The notes: generated from the sequence alone by a model not told the origin. Shown: positions 1-8,766, numbered from the stretch's first letter. The stretch is DNA of 47,963 nt from Streptacidiphilus pinicola (GCF_003258295.1 NZ_QKYN01000136.1:1-47963), one strand, 5' to 3'. A program made the numbers and translations.

Positions 1-182
1 GGGTGGGTGGAGGACGGCAGACAGGCGAGGGTGAGGTCGAGGGGGAGGACAACGGTGGGCGGTTTTGGGAGGACCCGGGGGCCGGTGGATCAAGATCACC
101 CGTACGGGCGGTGGCCGTTGTCGCAGGTCGGGGCGTTAGGACTGCTGGTCGCAGCCCCACTCTCGAGCACCTGGAGTCCGTC

Positions 183-590
183 GTGCGCCAGCTCGCCTAC
201 GCCTTTGTCGCAGCGCTCACCCTGGCTGGGGGAGCCGTCGCCGAGCCTGGGGGGCAGCGGGGTCGGCCGGCGCAGCAGAGTGTCCGTCTGAGCATCGCCT
301 CCGGCCACGACTCGTCGGACGGGGTGGCGGACCTGACCGTCACACGCGAGAGAGGCGGCTACCGGCTGCGCGGCTCCGTCGAGTCGGCGAAGGGGTGTGT
401 CGAACTCAAGGCCGTCACCATGCACTTCGGCGTCTACCTCGGCGGTGACTCCGTCGCCAAGGTCTGTGGGGACGACGTGCACGCGGGCGTGGACGCCTGG
501 ACGCACCACTCCGACGTCGTGCTCACCGCGCTCGTGCCGCACGGCATGGACGGGGACTCGAAGATCGTGACCCTCACCGGACGTCCTTAA
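183..590 (+). CDS. Small secreted protein of unknown function
   Basis: I chose the GTG at 183 (135 aa) because translation from it begins with a signal peptide: VRQLAYAF, a hydrophobic stretch VAALTLAGGAVA, then a likely cleavage site before EPGG. The open frame continues upstream to the window edge, but that part is Gly/Arg-rich and looks non-coding. The mature protein has two cysteines, in AKGCVELK and VAKVCGDD, which could form a disulfide in a small beta-rich exported domain. I recognise no family. The next gene downstream is also exported. The 182 bases upstream show no clear gene or promoter. Confidence 0.6.
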   Translation: MRQLAYAFVAALTLAGGAVAEPGGQRGRPAQQSVRLSIASGHDSSDGVADLTVTRERGGYRLRGSVESAKGCVELKAVTMHFGVYLGGDSVAKVCGDDVHAGVDAWTHHSDVVLTALVPHGMDGDSKIVTLTGRP

Positions 591-683
591 GAAATCTTTA
601 TTTCGGGCGTGCCGGAGGCCGGTGGCGGGGTGACGATAGGGGTGTACGTCGATCGGCAACGCAGCCATCAGGTGGTGGAGAGA

Positions 684-1295
684 ATGCTCCCGAACCATTC
701 CACTGAACGGCGCCACTCCCTGCTCCTGAGCGGGCTCGTGGCAGGGCTGATGCTCGTCGCGGCCGCCTGCAGTTCCGGCTCCGGTACCGGTGGTGCAGGA
801 ACGAGTGCGAGCCCGGCCACGTCGGCTTCCGCGACCAGTGCACCCGCGACCAGCGCGCCGGCCGGCACGGGTGGGGCCGCGGCGCAGGCCTGTGCGACGG
901 GGGTGGCGCCGGCCGTCAGTGGGTCTGGGCCCAGTGATGTCGCCGCTGCGGGCGCCAGCGTCGCCCAGAACTTCAGCAAGTTCTTCAGTCCCACCACGCC
1001 CGCCGCCGAGAAGGTCGGGCTGCTGCAGAACGGTCAGCAGCTGACCGCCGTCCTGCAGGGCTTCGCCGGGAACCCGCTCGCGGCCAAGGCGAGCGTCACC
1101 GTGACGGCCGTGCACTTCACGAGCGCGACCACGGCGGACGTCACCTACAACCTGTGCCAGGGCGGCAGCCCCGCCCTGCCCAACGCCAAGGGCAAGGCGG
1201 TGCTGGAGAACGGCACCTGGAAGGTCTCGGACACGACGCTGTGCGCGCTGGTGGCGCTCAGCAACAACGGTAAGTCGGTGCCCGGTTGCTCCTGA
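684..1295 (+). CDS. Lipoprotein with MTB12-like C-terminal domain
   Basis: Start ATG at 684 (203 aa) follows a GGAG-type ribosome site and gives a classical lipoprotein signal: ERRH, the hydrophobic core SLLLSGLVAGLMLVAAA, then lipobox cysteine at residue 29. An earlier in-frame start at 609 would put the signal too deep. After the Cys comes a flexible linker rich in Ser, Thr, Gly and Ala (residues 30-75). The folded domain, roughly residues 90-203, contains FSKFFSPTTPAAEKVGLL and ends TLCALVALSNNGKSVPGC; this resembles the C-terminal domain of the mycobacterial low-molecular-weight antigen MTB12 (family recognised from motif memory). It is probably anchored to the outer face of the membrane. 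Its function is unknown. Confidence 0.75.
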   Translation: MLPNHSTERRHSLLLSGLVAGLMLVAAACSSGSGTGGAGTSASPATSASATSAPATSAPAGTGGAAAQACATGVAPAVSGSGPSDVAAAGASVAQNFSKFFSPTTPAAEKVGLLQNGQQLTAVLQGFAGNPLAAKASVTVTAVHFTSATTADVTYNLCQGGSPALPNAKGKAVLENGTWKVSDTTLCALVALSNNGKSVPGCS

Positions 1296-1303
1296 CGGAG
1301 TCC

Positions 1304-2929
1304 TCAGTCGACGCAGGGGATGCCGTCGCCGCCGCCGTTGACCGCCGAGCCCTGGAAGACCAGGTGCGGGGTGCTGCTGGGGCTGGCACCCACGCCGGAA
1401 CCCGAGCCCGAACCTGAGCCCGACCCGGAGGACGGCGAGGTGAAGTCCGGGCCGAGGACCACCTCGACCGTCCCCGCCGCGATCGCGGCGCTCGCCGTCG
1501 CCTGGGTGCTCAGCTTGCCCGCGATCTGGCCGGCGGCGGACTCGGCGCCCGCGCCGTAGTAGACCTTGGTGGCGCCGACCGCCGCGTGGTTGCCGGTGTG
1601 GCCCCGCGTGTAGCCGTCGGAGACGAGCGCGTCCAGCTCCGTGCCCGCGGAGCCGGGCTTCGCGCCGCCGTTGAGGACGTCGACCACCGCGTGCGCGGCG
1701 GCCTGGGAGGACGAGCCGGCCTTCGGCGTCGAGGACGACGAGGACGACGAGGAGGACGACGACGGGGCGTCGCGGAACAGGTAGGCGACGGTGCGCTGAA
1801 CCTGGCCGACGCTGACGGTGTTGACGGACTGGGTGCCCTCGCCCGGGATGTAGACGTTCGGCTGGCCGGTGATCGGCAGGGTGTTGAAAGTGACCTTGCC
1901 GCCGGAGAGGTTGGGCGCCTGCTGGGCGAAGTCCAGCAGGTTCCAGCGGTTGTCGATGACGACGTCCTTCTTGACCGTGTCGATCAGACCCTGCAGCTTG
2001 CCCAGGTCGGACAGCATGCCGTTCTTCTTCAGCTGCGTCTCGGCCGAGGTGATGTACGCCTGCTGGCGGTGGGTGCGGGCGAAGTCGCCGCCGTTGCCGT
2101 TGCCGTCGGTGTTGGTCAGGTTGTGTCGCTGGCGGACGAAGGACAGCGCCTGGGCCGGGGTCTGCAGCACGTTCAGGCCGGCGTGGAAGTTCGCCCCCGA
2201 GCCCTGGCCCTCCATGGCCGGGTCCGAGGTGGCGTGGTTGAGGCAGACGGTGACCGGGCCGATCGCCTTCGCCACGTCGTAGAAGCCGATCAGGTTGACC
2301 TCGGCGAAGTGGTCGATGTGCACGTTGAGGAACTTCTGCACGGTGGTGAGCGTCGCCGCCCGGCCGACGTCGCGGCTGGCCTGCTCCAGCGCGGCGCCCT
2401 TGAGGCCCTGGGCTTCAAGGCCCGGCATGGCCTTGGCCTTGGCCAGGCCGTAGGCCTCCTTGATCTTGTGCATGCCCTGCTCGGTGCCGTCGCCGTTGTA
2501 GGTCTCGACGTAGTCGTCACGCGGGACGGAGACCGCCTCGACCTTCTGGTTCGGGTCGGCGGGTATGTGCAGCATGATCAGGCTGTTGGTGTTGTAGCCG
2601 CCGACGTCGCTGGACGAGCCGGCGTGCAGCTCGTCCTGGACGAACCAGCCGGGCAGGTCGGAGCCGTCGTTGGCCTTACGGCTGTCCAGGCCGATCAGCA
2701 GGATGTTGATCGAGTTGTCCAGCTTCGGCGGCGCGTTCTTGGAGGAGACGTCCAGCGCGTCCGACTGCGTCACGCCGTCCGTCAGCTGGCCGTACTCGTA
2801 CCAGCTCACGCCGGCGATCGCCATGACCACGCTGGAGCCGATCACGGCGGCGGCCCGGCCCGCCTTCAGCGCGCCCGAGGCGCGGGTGGCCCCGGAGGCC
2901 GCCGTGCTCCCACCCTTGCGGCTACCCAC
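1304..2929 (-). CDS. LytR-CpsA-Psr (LCP) family cell-wall polymer transferase
   Basis: This 541-aa protein has a short cytoplasmic N-terminus, one membrane helix (about residues 26-48, AAAVIGSSVVMAIAGVSWY) and an extracytoplasmic LCP domain (about 75-310) with the landmarks ILLIGLDSR, SLIMLHI, VSVPRDDYV and ALSFVRQRHN. A LytR_C domain follows (about 405-490, VVDVLNGGAKPGSAGTELDALVSDGY). LCP enzymes transfer lipid-linked wall polymers such as teichoic acid onto peptidoglycan. Two low-complexity linkers are visible: a run of about 11 serines before LytR_C and a (GS)n stretch near the C-terminus. The GTG start at 2929 follows a GGGGA ribosome site and overlaps the upstream stop by 8 bp, so translation is probably coupled. 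It is convergent with the lipoprotein gene. Confidence 0.93.
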   Translation of the reverse strand: MGSRKGGSTAASGATRASGALKAGRAAAVIGSSVVMAIAGVSWYEYGQLTDGVTQSDALDVSSKNAPPKLDNSINILLIGLDSRKANDGSDLPGWFVQDELHAGSSSDVGGYNTNSLIMLHIPADPNQKVEAVSVPRDDYVETYNGDGTEQGMHKIKEAYGLAKAKAMPGLEAQGLKGAALEQASRDVGRAATLTTVQKFLNVHIDHFAEVNLIGFYDVAKAIGPVTVCLNHATSDPAMEGQGSGANFHAGLNVLQTPAQALSFVRQRHNLTNTDGNGNGGDFARTHRQQAYITSAETQLKKNGMLSDLGKLQGLIDTVKKDVVIDNRWNLLDFAQQAPNLSGGKVTFNTLPITGQPNVYIPGEGTQSVNTVSVGQVQRTVAYLFRDAPSSSSSSSSSSSTPKAGSSSQAAAHAVVDVLNGGAKPGSAGTELDALVSDGYTRGHTGNHAAVGATKVYYGAGAESAAGQIAGKLSTQATASAAIAAGTVEVVLGPDFTSPSSGSGSGSGSGSGVGASPSSTPHLVFQGSAVNGGGDGIPCVD

Positions 2930-3479
2930 GACCGTTCCCCTTCACGTTGCGCGCGGACCGTGCGGACAGCGTCCGCGCCACGCCGATCACCAGGGCGCAC
3001 AGCAGCGCGGCGCCCATCACCGGAAACGCCCCCGCGACGACCTTGAGCAGGTCGGTGCCGAGCTTGGCGCTCTTCGCCGACGAGTCGCCGACCACCAGCC
3101 CCGCGAGTGCCATCAGCAGCACGACCGGAGGCGTGCCGGTGCTGACCCACCAGACGCCGGGACGCGAGCAGAGCGCGGCGGCGCCGATCGCGCCGATCAG
3201 CGAGCCGGCCCAGAAGACGAGGCCGGTGCCGCCGCTGACCAGCGCCGCGGCCAGCGGCGGCAGGATCAGGACCAGGGCCACGACGGCCGGGTGACGACGT
3301 CCTTCGGGCGCGGGCCCGTCCTCCCAGCCGCCGGGCTGTCCACCGGACCGCTGGGTCGGAACGCCGCGGCGCCGCGCGCCGCGTCCCGCCGACTCCTCCG
3401 GGTCCAGCACCCTCGGTCCGGGACGACCCCCGGCCGCGCGCCCGCCCGACCCGGCGGGTCGGTCCCAAGCGTCCGTCAT
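2922..3479 (-). CDS. Small multi-pass membrane protein upstream of LCP gene
   Basis: Start ATG at 3479 gives 185 aa beginning MTDAWDRPAG; upstream in-frame codons look non-coding. Residues 1-65 are charged and Gly/Arg-rich, likely cytoplasmic. Four hydrophobic segments follow: VVALVLILPPLAAALV, GLVFWAGSLIGAIGAAALC, PPVVLLMALAGLVVG and AFPVMGAALLCALVIGVA. It has the size and topology of the actinobacterial four-helix membrane proteins found beside LCP genes (a DUF6542-like identity is possible but unproven). The stop overlaps the LCP start by 8 bp, so the two form an operon. The 297 bp upstream (3480-3776) hold its presumed promoter and the tail of the ligD region; nothing else is evident. Confidence 0.7.
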   Translation of the reverse strand: MTDAWDRPAGSGGRAAGGRPGPRVLDPEESAGRGARRRGVPTQRSGGQPGGWEDGPAPEGRRHPAVVALVLILPPLAAALVSGGTGLVFWAGSLIGAIGAAALCSRPGVWWVSTGTPPVVLLMALAGLVVGDSSAKSAKLGTDLLKVVAGAFPVMGAALLCALVIGVARTLSARSARNVKGNGRG

Positions 3480-3776
3480 CTTCACACCCTTCGTGCCACG
3501 CCACTTCGAGCAGCTCTCCGCACACCTGAGGGACGCGTCGTACGTGCTCTCGGTTGCGAGACTTGCGCAATCTAGCAAGTGTTGGCCGGGCCGTGGGTCA
3601 CTGCTGGTAAGGAAATCGGAAGGGCTGCCTGGATCCTTTGTGATCGGCCGGGGTCGTCAACGTGCCGATGAGCTGCGGCGATGCGGGCGCGCGCGGTCAC
3701 GGGCGCGCGCTGGGAGCGGAAGCCGGCACGTGCTCTCCCTCACGCCGCGTGCGCGCTCGACGTGGCCTCGGCGGGC

Positions 3777-4673
3777 TCAGCCCGGCAGGCCGCGTGCCTC
3801 GGCCGGGTCGCAGAGTCCGGCCGCCAGGTCGCCGTGCGCGGCGACGCGGGCGATGACGTCCTCGGGCGAGAAGGCGAGGTCCTCCACCGACCGGCACGAC
3901 TCGACCTCGGACCAGGTCAGCGGCGTGGAGACGCCGGGGACGGGCGTGCGGGTGGCGCGCAGGGTGTAGGGGGCGGACGTCGTCTTCGAGGTGGAGTTCT
4001 GCGACCAGTCCAGGAAGACCTTGCCGGTGCGCAGCGCCTTGGTCATCCGCGCCACCAGTAGCTGCGGGTAGGCGGCCGCCAGCCGCTCCGCGGCCGTGCG
4101 GGCGTAGCCGACGACCGCGTCCTCCGTCGTCGGCGGCAGCGGCGTGTAGAGGTGGAGGCCCTTGCTGCCGGAGGTGACCGGCCAGCAGGCGAGCCCGTCG
4201 GCGGCCAGGGCCTCGCGGACCAGCAGCGCGGCCACGCAGCACTCGACGGCCGTGGCGCCCTCGCCCGGGTCGAGGTCGACGACGAGGCGGTCGTGGCCGT
4301 CGCGGCCGGTCGTGAGCGTCCACTGGGGGACGTGGATCTCCAGGCAGTAGAGGTTCGCGGCGGCGATCAGGCTCGGGGCGTCGTCGAGGACGAGGTGCTC
4401 GCGCGGGCCCTCCTTGGCCTCGATCACCTCGATCCGAACCCAGTCGGGCGTCTGCGGCGGCGGGTTCTTGGCGACGAAGAGCGGGCCGGTCATGCCCTCG
4501 GGGCCGCGCAGGAACGACGCGGGCCGGTCGCGCAGGTGAGGAGCCATGGCGTCGGCCACGCGGGCGTAGTAGTCGAGCATCTCCGCCTTGGTCCAGGCCG
4601 GCCACAGCACCTTGTCCAAGTGGGACAGCAACAAGGGTCGACCGTCGACCTGCACTCGTACCTTTTGCGGCAT
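3777..4673 (-). CDS. ligD: LigD-type NHEJ DNA polymerase (stand-alone)
   Basis: This 298-aa protein matches the polymerase/primase domain of LigD: HLDKVLWPAWTKAEML at the N-terminus, the metal-binding pair D133/D135 in VVDLDPGEG, the SGSKGLH motif (168-174), VFLDWSQN, and the closing TPLTWSEVE segment. In non-homologous end joining this domain fills gaps and adds ribonucleotides at broken ends brought together by Ku. There is no attached ligase or nuclease domain, so LigD functions are split here, as is common in streptomycetes. It is divergent from ku with only 51 bp between starts, implying a shared control region. The ATG at 4673 has no obvious ribosome site. Confidence 0.93.
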   Translation of the reverse strand: MPQKVRVQVDGRPLLLSHLDKVLWPAWTKAEMLDYYARVADAMAPHLRDRPASFLRGPEGMTGPLFVAKNPPPQTPDWVRIEVIEAKEGPREHLVLDDAPSLIAAANLYCLEIHVPQWTLTTGRDGHDRLVVDLDPGEGATAVECCVAALLVREALAADGLACWPVTSGSKGLHLYTPLPPTTEDAVVGYARTAAERLAAAYPQLLVARMTKALRTGKVFLDWSQNSTSKTTSAPYTLRATRTPVPGVSTPLTWSEVESCRSVEDLAFSPEDVIARVAAHGDLAAGLCDPAEARGLPG

Positions 4674-4724
4674 AACGTGTCAATACCCAGCGAAGGGTGC
4701 AGCACCCCGCGAAAGGTTCAGCCC
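4674..4724. promoter_or_regulatory. Divergent ligD-pol/ku control region with palindrome
   Basis: These 51 bp separate the divergent starts of the polymerase gene and ku, so both promoters must lie here or overlap the genes. A perfect odd palindrome, GGGTGC-A-GCACCC, sits at 4695-4707 and could be a shared operator. A GAAAGG ribosome site for ku lies at 4711-4716. Operator function is inferred. Confidence 0.4.
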
Positions 4725-5747
4725 ATGCCTCGCAGCGTCTGGACGGGCAGCATCACGTTCGGTCTGGTCGCCGTACCGGTCAAGCTCTATCCGGCCACCG
4801 AGACGCACTCCGGCCCGGTGCTCCACCAGGTCCACCGGGAGGACGGTTCACGCGTCCGGCTCAAGCGCTTCTGCGAGGCGGAGGACCGCGAGGTGGAGTA
4901 CGGCGAGATCGCCAAGGGCTGGGACGCGCCCGACGGCGGGGTGGTCGTGCTGACCGACGAGGACCTGGCGACGCTGCCCGTGCCCAGCAAGAAGATCATC
5001 GACGTGGTGGCCTTCGTCCCCGCCGAGCAGATCGACCCGCTGCGCTGGGACAGCCCCTACTACGTGGGCCTCGGCGACAAGTCGCCGGCCAAGCCCTACG
5101 CGCTGCTGCGCGAGGCGATGCGCGACTCCGGCCTGGTGGCGGTCACCAAGATCACCATGCGCTCCCGGGAGTCCCTGGCGGTGCTGCGTGTCCAGGACGA
5201 CCTGCTCGTGCTGCAGACCATGCGCTGGCCCGACGAGATCCGCTCGGCGGAGGGCCTCGCCCCCGAGGACGCCCAACTGCGCCCGCAGGAGCTGGCCATG
5301 GCCCGCTCGCTGATGGACACCCTCTCCGAGGGCTTCGACCTCGACGGGGAGAAGGACGCCTACGTGGTCGCCCTCGACGACCTGCTGACCGCGAAGGCCC
5401 ACGGCGCGACCCCCGCCCCCGTCCCGATGGCCGAGGGCGGCGCGGAGGTCATCGACCTGATGGCGGCGCTGCGCTCCAGCGTGGCCGCGGCCAAGGCGAG
5501 CCGCGGCGAGGCCACCGGCGAAGCCGCGGACGGGACAGAAGAGGCGGAGGAGGCGCCAGCCCCGAAGGCGCGCAAGCGCGCGGCGCCCGCGCCCGCAGCC
5601 GCCGCCAAGAAGACGACGGCCGGGACGGCCGCGCGCACGAAGGCGGCCACGGCCAAGGAGCCACCCGCGAAGAAGACGGCGGCCAAGAAGACCGCCGCCG
5701 AGAAGACCGCCGCCGCCCGCAAGTCCGCGCCGCGGCGCGCCTCCTGA
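4725..5747 (+). CDS. ku: Ku protein, NHEJ DNA-end binding
   Basis: Start ATG at 4725 (340 aa) begins MPRSVWTGSITFGLVAVPVKLY, the hallmark of bacterial Ku; the open frame upstream is only the antisense of the polymerase gene. Residues 1 to about 255 form the Ku beta-barrel core that encircles DNA ends as a homodimer and recruits the ligase and polymerase. The C-terminal third (about 285-340) is a Lys/Ala-rich tail with AKKTA-type repeats, like histone H1; such tails in actinobacterial Ku add DNA binding and bridging. A GAAAGG ribosome site lies 8 bp upstream. The ligase gene follows after 13 bp, suggesting an operon. Confidence 0.96.
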   Translation: MPRSVWTGSITFGLVAVPVKLYPATETHSGPVLHQVHREDGSRVRLKRFCEAEDREVEYGEIAKGWDAPDGGVVVLTDEDLATLPVPSKKIIDVVAFVPAEQIDPLRWDSPYYVGLGDKSPAKPYALLREAMRDSGLVAVTKITMRSRESLAVLRVQDDLLVLQTMRWPDEIRSAEGLAPEDAQLRPQELAMARSLMDTLSEGFDLDGEKDAYVVALDDLLTAKAHGATPAPVPMAEGGAEVIDLMAALRSSVAAAKASRGEATGEAADGTEEAEEAPAPKARKRAAPAPAAAAKKTTAGTAARTKAATAKEPPAKKTAAKKTAAEKTAAARKSAPRRAS

Positions 5748-5760
5748 GCGGCGCGTCCCC

Positions 5761-6735
5761 ATGTCCCGCGCCCGCACCCCGACCGCCCTCCCCGTCTACG
5801 CGCCGATGCTGGCGACGACCGCGCCGCTGCCGCGCGACGAGGCGCACTGGGCGGCGGAGGTGAAGTGGGACGGCATGCGGGTGCTCGTCTACGTCCCCGG
5901 CGACGGCTCCGTCCACGTCCGCTCCCGCACGGGTGCGGAGGCGACCGAGCGGTTCCCCGAACTCGCCGCTGTGGCAGAGGCGTTGGGCGATACTGCCGCC
6001 GTCCTGGACGGCGAGGTGGTGGCGCTCGGCGTCAACGGCTCACCCAGCTTCGGCGCGCTGCAGGAACGGATGAGCCTGCGCCGCCCCGCCCAGATCCAGG
6101 CCGCGCGGCACTCCACCCCGGTGACCCTGATGGTCTTCGACGTGCTCAACCGGGACGGCCACGACCTCACCCGGCTGCCCTACAGCGCCCGCCGTGCCCG
6201 GCTGCTCGAGCTGCCGCTCGACCAGGAGCACGGCCCCGTCCGGACGCCGCCCGCCTGGCTCGGTGACCTGCGCTCCGCGGTGGAGTGGACGGAGGCCTAC
6301 GGCATCGAGGGCATCGTCGCCAAGCGGCTCGACTCCCTCTACGAGCCGGGCCGGCGCTCGCGGGCGTGGATCAAGCACAAGCACCGCCAGTCCCTGGACG
6401 TCCGCCTCGGCGGCTGGCTGGGCGAGCCGCGCAGCGGCGGGCTGCGCAGTGTCCTGGTCGGACTGCCGGAGCGGGGCGCGCTGCGGTACCTCGGCGCGGT
6501 CGGCTCGGGTATCGGCGTGCACGAGGGTGAGGACCTGCTGGTGCTGTTGCGGCATCTGGAGACGGACGTCTCCCCGTTCCTGGGCACCCCGGCCGACCTG
6601 GGCCGGCCGGACTCCACCGTGCACTGGGCCTCGCCGGCCCTGACGGCGGAGGTCGAGTACCAGGAGCTCACCGCGGGCGGGATCCTGCGGCAGCCGGTGT
6701 GGAAGGGCCTGCGCGAGGTGACCCCGGAGGCGTGA
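5761..6735 (+). CDS. ATP-dependent DNA ligase (LigD ligase-domain type)
   Basis: This 324-aa enzyme carries the nucleotidyltransferase motifs of ATP-dependent ligases: motif I EVKWDGMR with the adenylated Lys at residue 35, motif III LDGEVVAL, motif IV EGIVAKR (183-189) and motif V WIKHK (203-207). An OB-fold domain occupies roughly 215-324. It seals nicks after end processing, working with Ku. Length and arrangement fit the free-standing LigC or LigD-ligase domain type. It starts 13 bp after ku and has no strong ribosome site of its own, which suggests translational coupling. It is convergent with the response regulator gene. Confidence 0.94.
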   Translation: MSRARTPTALPVYAPMLATTAPLPRDEAHWAAEVKWDGMRVLVYVPGDGSVHVRSRTGAEATERFPELAAVAEALGDTAAVLDGEVVALGVNGSPSFGALQERMSLRRPAQIQAARHSTPVTLMVFDVLNRDGHDLTRLPYSARRARLLELPLDQEHGPVRTPPAWLGDLRSAVEWTEAYGIEGIVAKRLDSLYEPGRRSRAWIKHKHRQSLDVRLGGWLGEPRSGGLRSVLVGLPERGALRYLGAVGSGIGVHEGEDLLVLLRHLETDVSPFLGTPADLGRPDSTVHWASPALTAEVEYQELTAGGILRQPVWKGLREVTPEA

Positions 6736-6751
6736 CCTCAGGGGCGTGCCG

Positions 6752-7477
6752 CTATCCCCTCGCGGAGACGAGGCCGGCCTCGTAGGCCAGGATCACCAGC
6801 TGCACCCGGTCCCGTGCGTCCAGCTTGGTCAGCAGCCTCGCGACGTGGGACTTGGCGGTGGCCACGCTGATGACCAGGGTCTCCGCGATCTCGCTGTTGC
6901 TGAGGCCGCGGCCGACCAGGGTGAGGACCTCCACCTCGCGGTCGGTGATGCCGGCGAGCTTGCGGACCGGCGCGCCGGATTTGCCGCGGTCGGGGCGGCT
7001 GGCGAACTCCGCGATCAGGCGGCGGGTGACGCTGGGGGCGATCAGGGCGTCGCCCGCGGCGACGACGCGGATCGCGCCGAGAATCTCCTCCAGGGCCATG
7101 TCCTTGACCAGGAAGCCCGAGGCGCCGGCGCGCAGTGCGCCGTAGACGTAGTCGTCGTCGTCGAAGGTGGTGAGCATCAGGACCCGCGGCGGGTCCGTGG
7201 ACTCGACGATGCGGCGGGCGGCCTCGATGCCGTCCATGCCGGGCATGCGGATGTCCAGGACGGCGACGTCGGGCCGGACGCTCGCGGCCAGGGCGACCGC
7301 CTCGTCGCCGGTGCCGGCCTCGGCGACGACCTGGAGGTCCGGGTTGTCGTTGATCAGCACCCGCAGGCCCGAGCGGACCAGCGGCTGGTCGTCGGCGAGC
7401 AGGATCCGGATCTCGGCGGGCGCGCCGCTCGTACCGTCGTCCATACCGTCCTCAGTCGTCGTCACGATGTTGATCAT
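6752..7477 (-). CDS. NarL/LuxR-type response regulator
   Basis: This 241-aa protein has a receiver domain (about 22-140) with the acidic pocket LLADDQ, phospho-acceptor D75 in VLDIRMPG and K125 in GFLVKDM, then a LuxR-type helix-turn-helix (about 175-235, ITDREVEVLTLVGRGLSNSEIAE). It should bind DNA when phosphorylated by the adjacent kinase, whose gene ends 11 bp upstream. I prefer the ATG at 7477 because a GGAG site overlaps the kinase stop; an ATG at 7444 with a GAGG site is also possible. Target genes are unknown. Confidence 0.93.
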   Translation of the reverse strand: MINIVTTTEDGMDDGTSGAPAEIRILLADDQPLVRSGLRVLINDNPDLQVVAEAGTGDEAVALAASVRPDVAVLDIRMPGMDGIEAARRIVESTDPPRVLMLTTFDDDDYVYGALRAGASGFLVKDMALEEILGAIRVVAAGDALIAPSVTRRLIAEFASRPDRGKSGAPVRKLAGITDREVEVLTLVGRGLSNSEIAETLVISVATAKSHVARLLTKLDARDRVQLVILAYEAGLVSARG

Positions 7478-7488
7478 GTCAGCTCCGG

Positions 7489-8766
7489 TCACCCGGCGGT
7501 GGCCGAAGCCGGCGCCTCGGCCTGGTCCGGGCGCTCCGCCTGGCGGCCCGGCGGCAGTGGCAGGCACGCCGCGACGCGGAAGCCGCCCTCGGGGCGGGGC
7601 GCCGCGCTGAACTCGCCGTGCAGCAGGCTGACCCGCTCGCGCATGCCGGTGATGCCGAAGCCGGATCCGTGCCCGGCAGGCGCACCCGGCCCGCCCGGCG
7701 GACCGTGCACGGCCCCCGCGGTGCGCCCGTCGTCGACGATCTCCAGCGCCAACTGCTCGTCCCCGTAGTCGATCGACACCCGGCAGCAGCGCGCGCCGGA
7801 GTGCCGGACCACGTTGGTCACGGCCTCCTGCACGATGCGGAACGCGGACAGGTCGATGTCGCCGGGCAACGGGCGGCGTTCGCCGCGCCAGGTGACGTCG
7901 ACGCGCACGCCCGCCTCCGTCGTCGTCGCGGCGAGCTTCTCGACGTCGTCGAGGCCGGGCGCGGGGGCGAGCGGGGCGAGCTGGCTGCCGGGTTCCGGAT
8001 CGGCCTGACGCAGGGCCACCAGGGTGCGCCGCAGGCCGGAGAGGGTCTCCCTGCTGGTCGCCTCGATGGCCTGGAGGGCGGAGCGGGCCTCCTCCGGCTG
8101 GCTGTCCAGGACACGGCTGCCGACGCCCGCCTGGATGGCGATGATGCCGATGCTGTGCGCGACCATGTCGTGCAGCTCGCGGGCGATCCGCAGCCGCTCC
8201 TCGGTGATCGCCTGCTCGGTGGCCTGCGCCCGGCTGGCGGCGGCGAAGATGCGCCGGGTGCGGACCGAGTTGCCGATCAGCTGCGCGAGCAGCAGCACCA
8301 GCAGCATCGGCAGGATGTTGTACAGGCGGTCCGTCGGCATGCCCTGCCCGACCCGGCCCAACTCGTAACCCAGCAGCGTCGCATAGGACATCACCGCGGC
8401 CGGGGTGCTCACCTTGCGCGGCTGGGTGGCGCAGACGTAGCACAGGGCGAGCTGCGCGGGCAGCGTCTGCTGCAGGGCCAGCACCTCGACGGGGTAGTCC
8501 GCGGCGGTGCTGGTGTAGAGCACGAGGCCGAGGAAGAGCCCCATGCTCGTGCGCGGGTAGCGGCGCAGCAGCAGCGAGCCGAGGGCGATCCAGACGGTCA
8601 CCGTCAGCGGACCCTGGTGCTCGGTGCCGTTGCGGATGCTCAGCGGATTCGGGGCCAGGTTCAGCACGAAGAGGATGACCAGCAGCGTCACCATCGCCTG
8701 CCCGAGCCCCGTCCACACCCCGGGAGGGATGCGGGAGAGCAGCGGAGGACGGGGTACGGCGGTCAT
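7489..8766 (-). CDS. DesK-family sensor histidine kinase
   Basis: This 425-aa kinase has four to five hydrophobic segments in residues 10-165 that form a membrane sensor, a HisKA_3 dimerisation domain with the phospho-accepting His in ARELHDMVAHSI, and a HATPase_c domain with RIVQEAVTNVVRHS and the G-box GSGFGITGMRERV. It phosphorylates the downstream NarL-type regulator. The small membrane sensor with no large extracellular domain suggests a signal within or at the membrane, such as cell-envelope stress (inference from the family). The start at 8766 gives a natural N-terminus; an alternative lies at 8802. Confidence 0.92.
   Translation of the reverse strand: MTAVPRPPLLSRIPPGVWTGLGQAMVTLLVILFVLNLAPNPLSIRNGTEHQGPLTVTVWIALGSLLLRRYPRTSMGLFLGLVLYTSTAADYPVEVLALQQTLPAQLALCYVCATQPRKVSTPAAVMSYATLLGYELGRVGQGMPTDRLYNILPMLLVLLLAQLIGNSVRTRRIFAAASRAQATEQAITEERLRIARELHDMVAHSIGIIAIQAGVGSRVLDSQPEEARSALQAIEATSRETLSGLRRTLVALRQADPEPGSQLAPLAPAPGLDDVEKLAATTTEAGVRVDVTWRGERRPLPGDIDLSAFRIVQEAVTNVVRHSGARCCRVSIDYGDEQLALEIVDDGRTAGAVHGPPGGPGAPAGHGSGFGITGMRERVSLLHGEFSAAPRPEGGFRVAACLPLPPGRQAERPDQAEAPASATAG

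Noticed and set aside
96-1115. Long minus-strand open frame opposite the first two genes
   Set aside because: It is Arg/Gly-rich without any recognisable motif and mirrors the lipoprotein gene, whose lipobox and domain are convincing. High GC content produces such antisense frames throughout the window.
1731-1763. GAC/GAG-rich tract in the LCP gene as a contingency repeat
   Set aside because: It encodes a poly-Ser linker with mixed codons. Irregular units make phase variation unlikely.
1586-3046. 486-codon plus-strand frame opposite the LCP gene
   Set aside because: It is Val/Gly/Arg/Asp-biased with no domain and is the antisense of a clear LCP transferase.
4680-4690. Minus-strand TTGACA just upstream of the polymerase ATG as a -35 box
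   Set aside because: It lies only about 5 bp from the start codon, with no room for a -10 and leader, unless the true start is much further downstream, where no good one exists.
4152-4724. Open frame extending ku about 190 codons upstream
   Set aside because: The extension is antisense to the LigD-type polymerase. Ku homologues begin at the MPRSVWTGSI-type start, here at 4725.
5640-5740. Lys/Ala codon repeats in ku as a separate tandem repeat or mobile sequence
   Set aside because: They encode the Lys-rich C-terminal tail known for actinobacterial Ku proteins.
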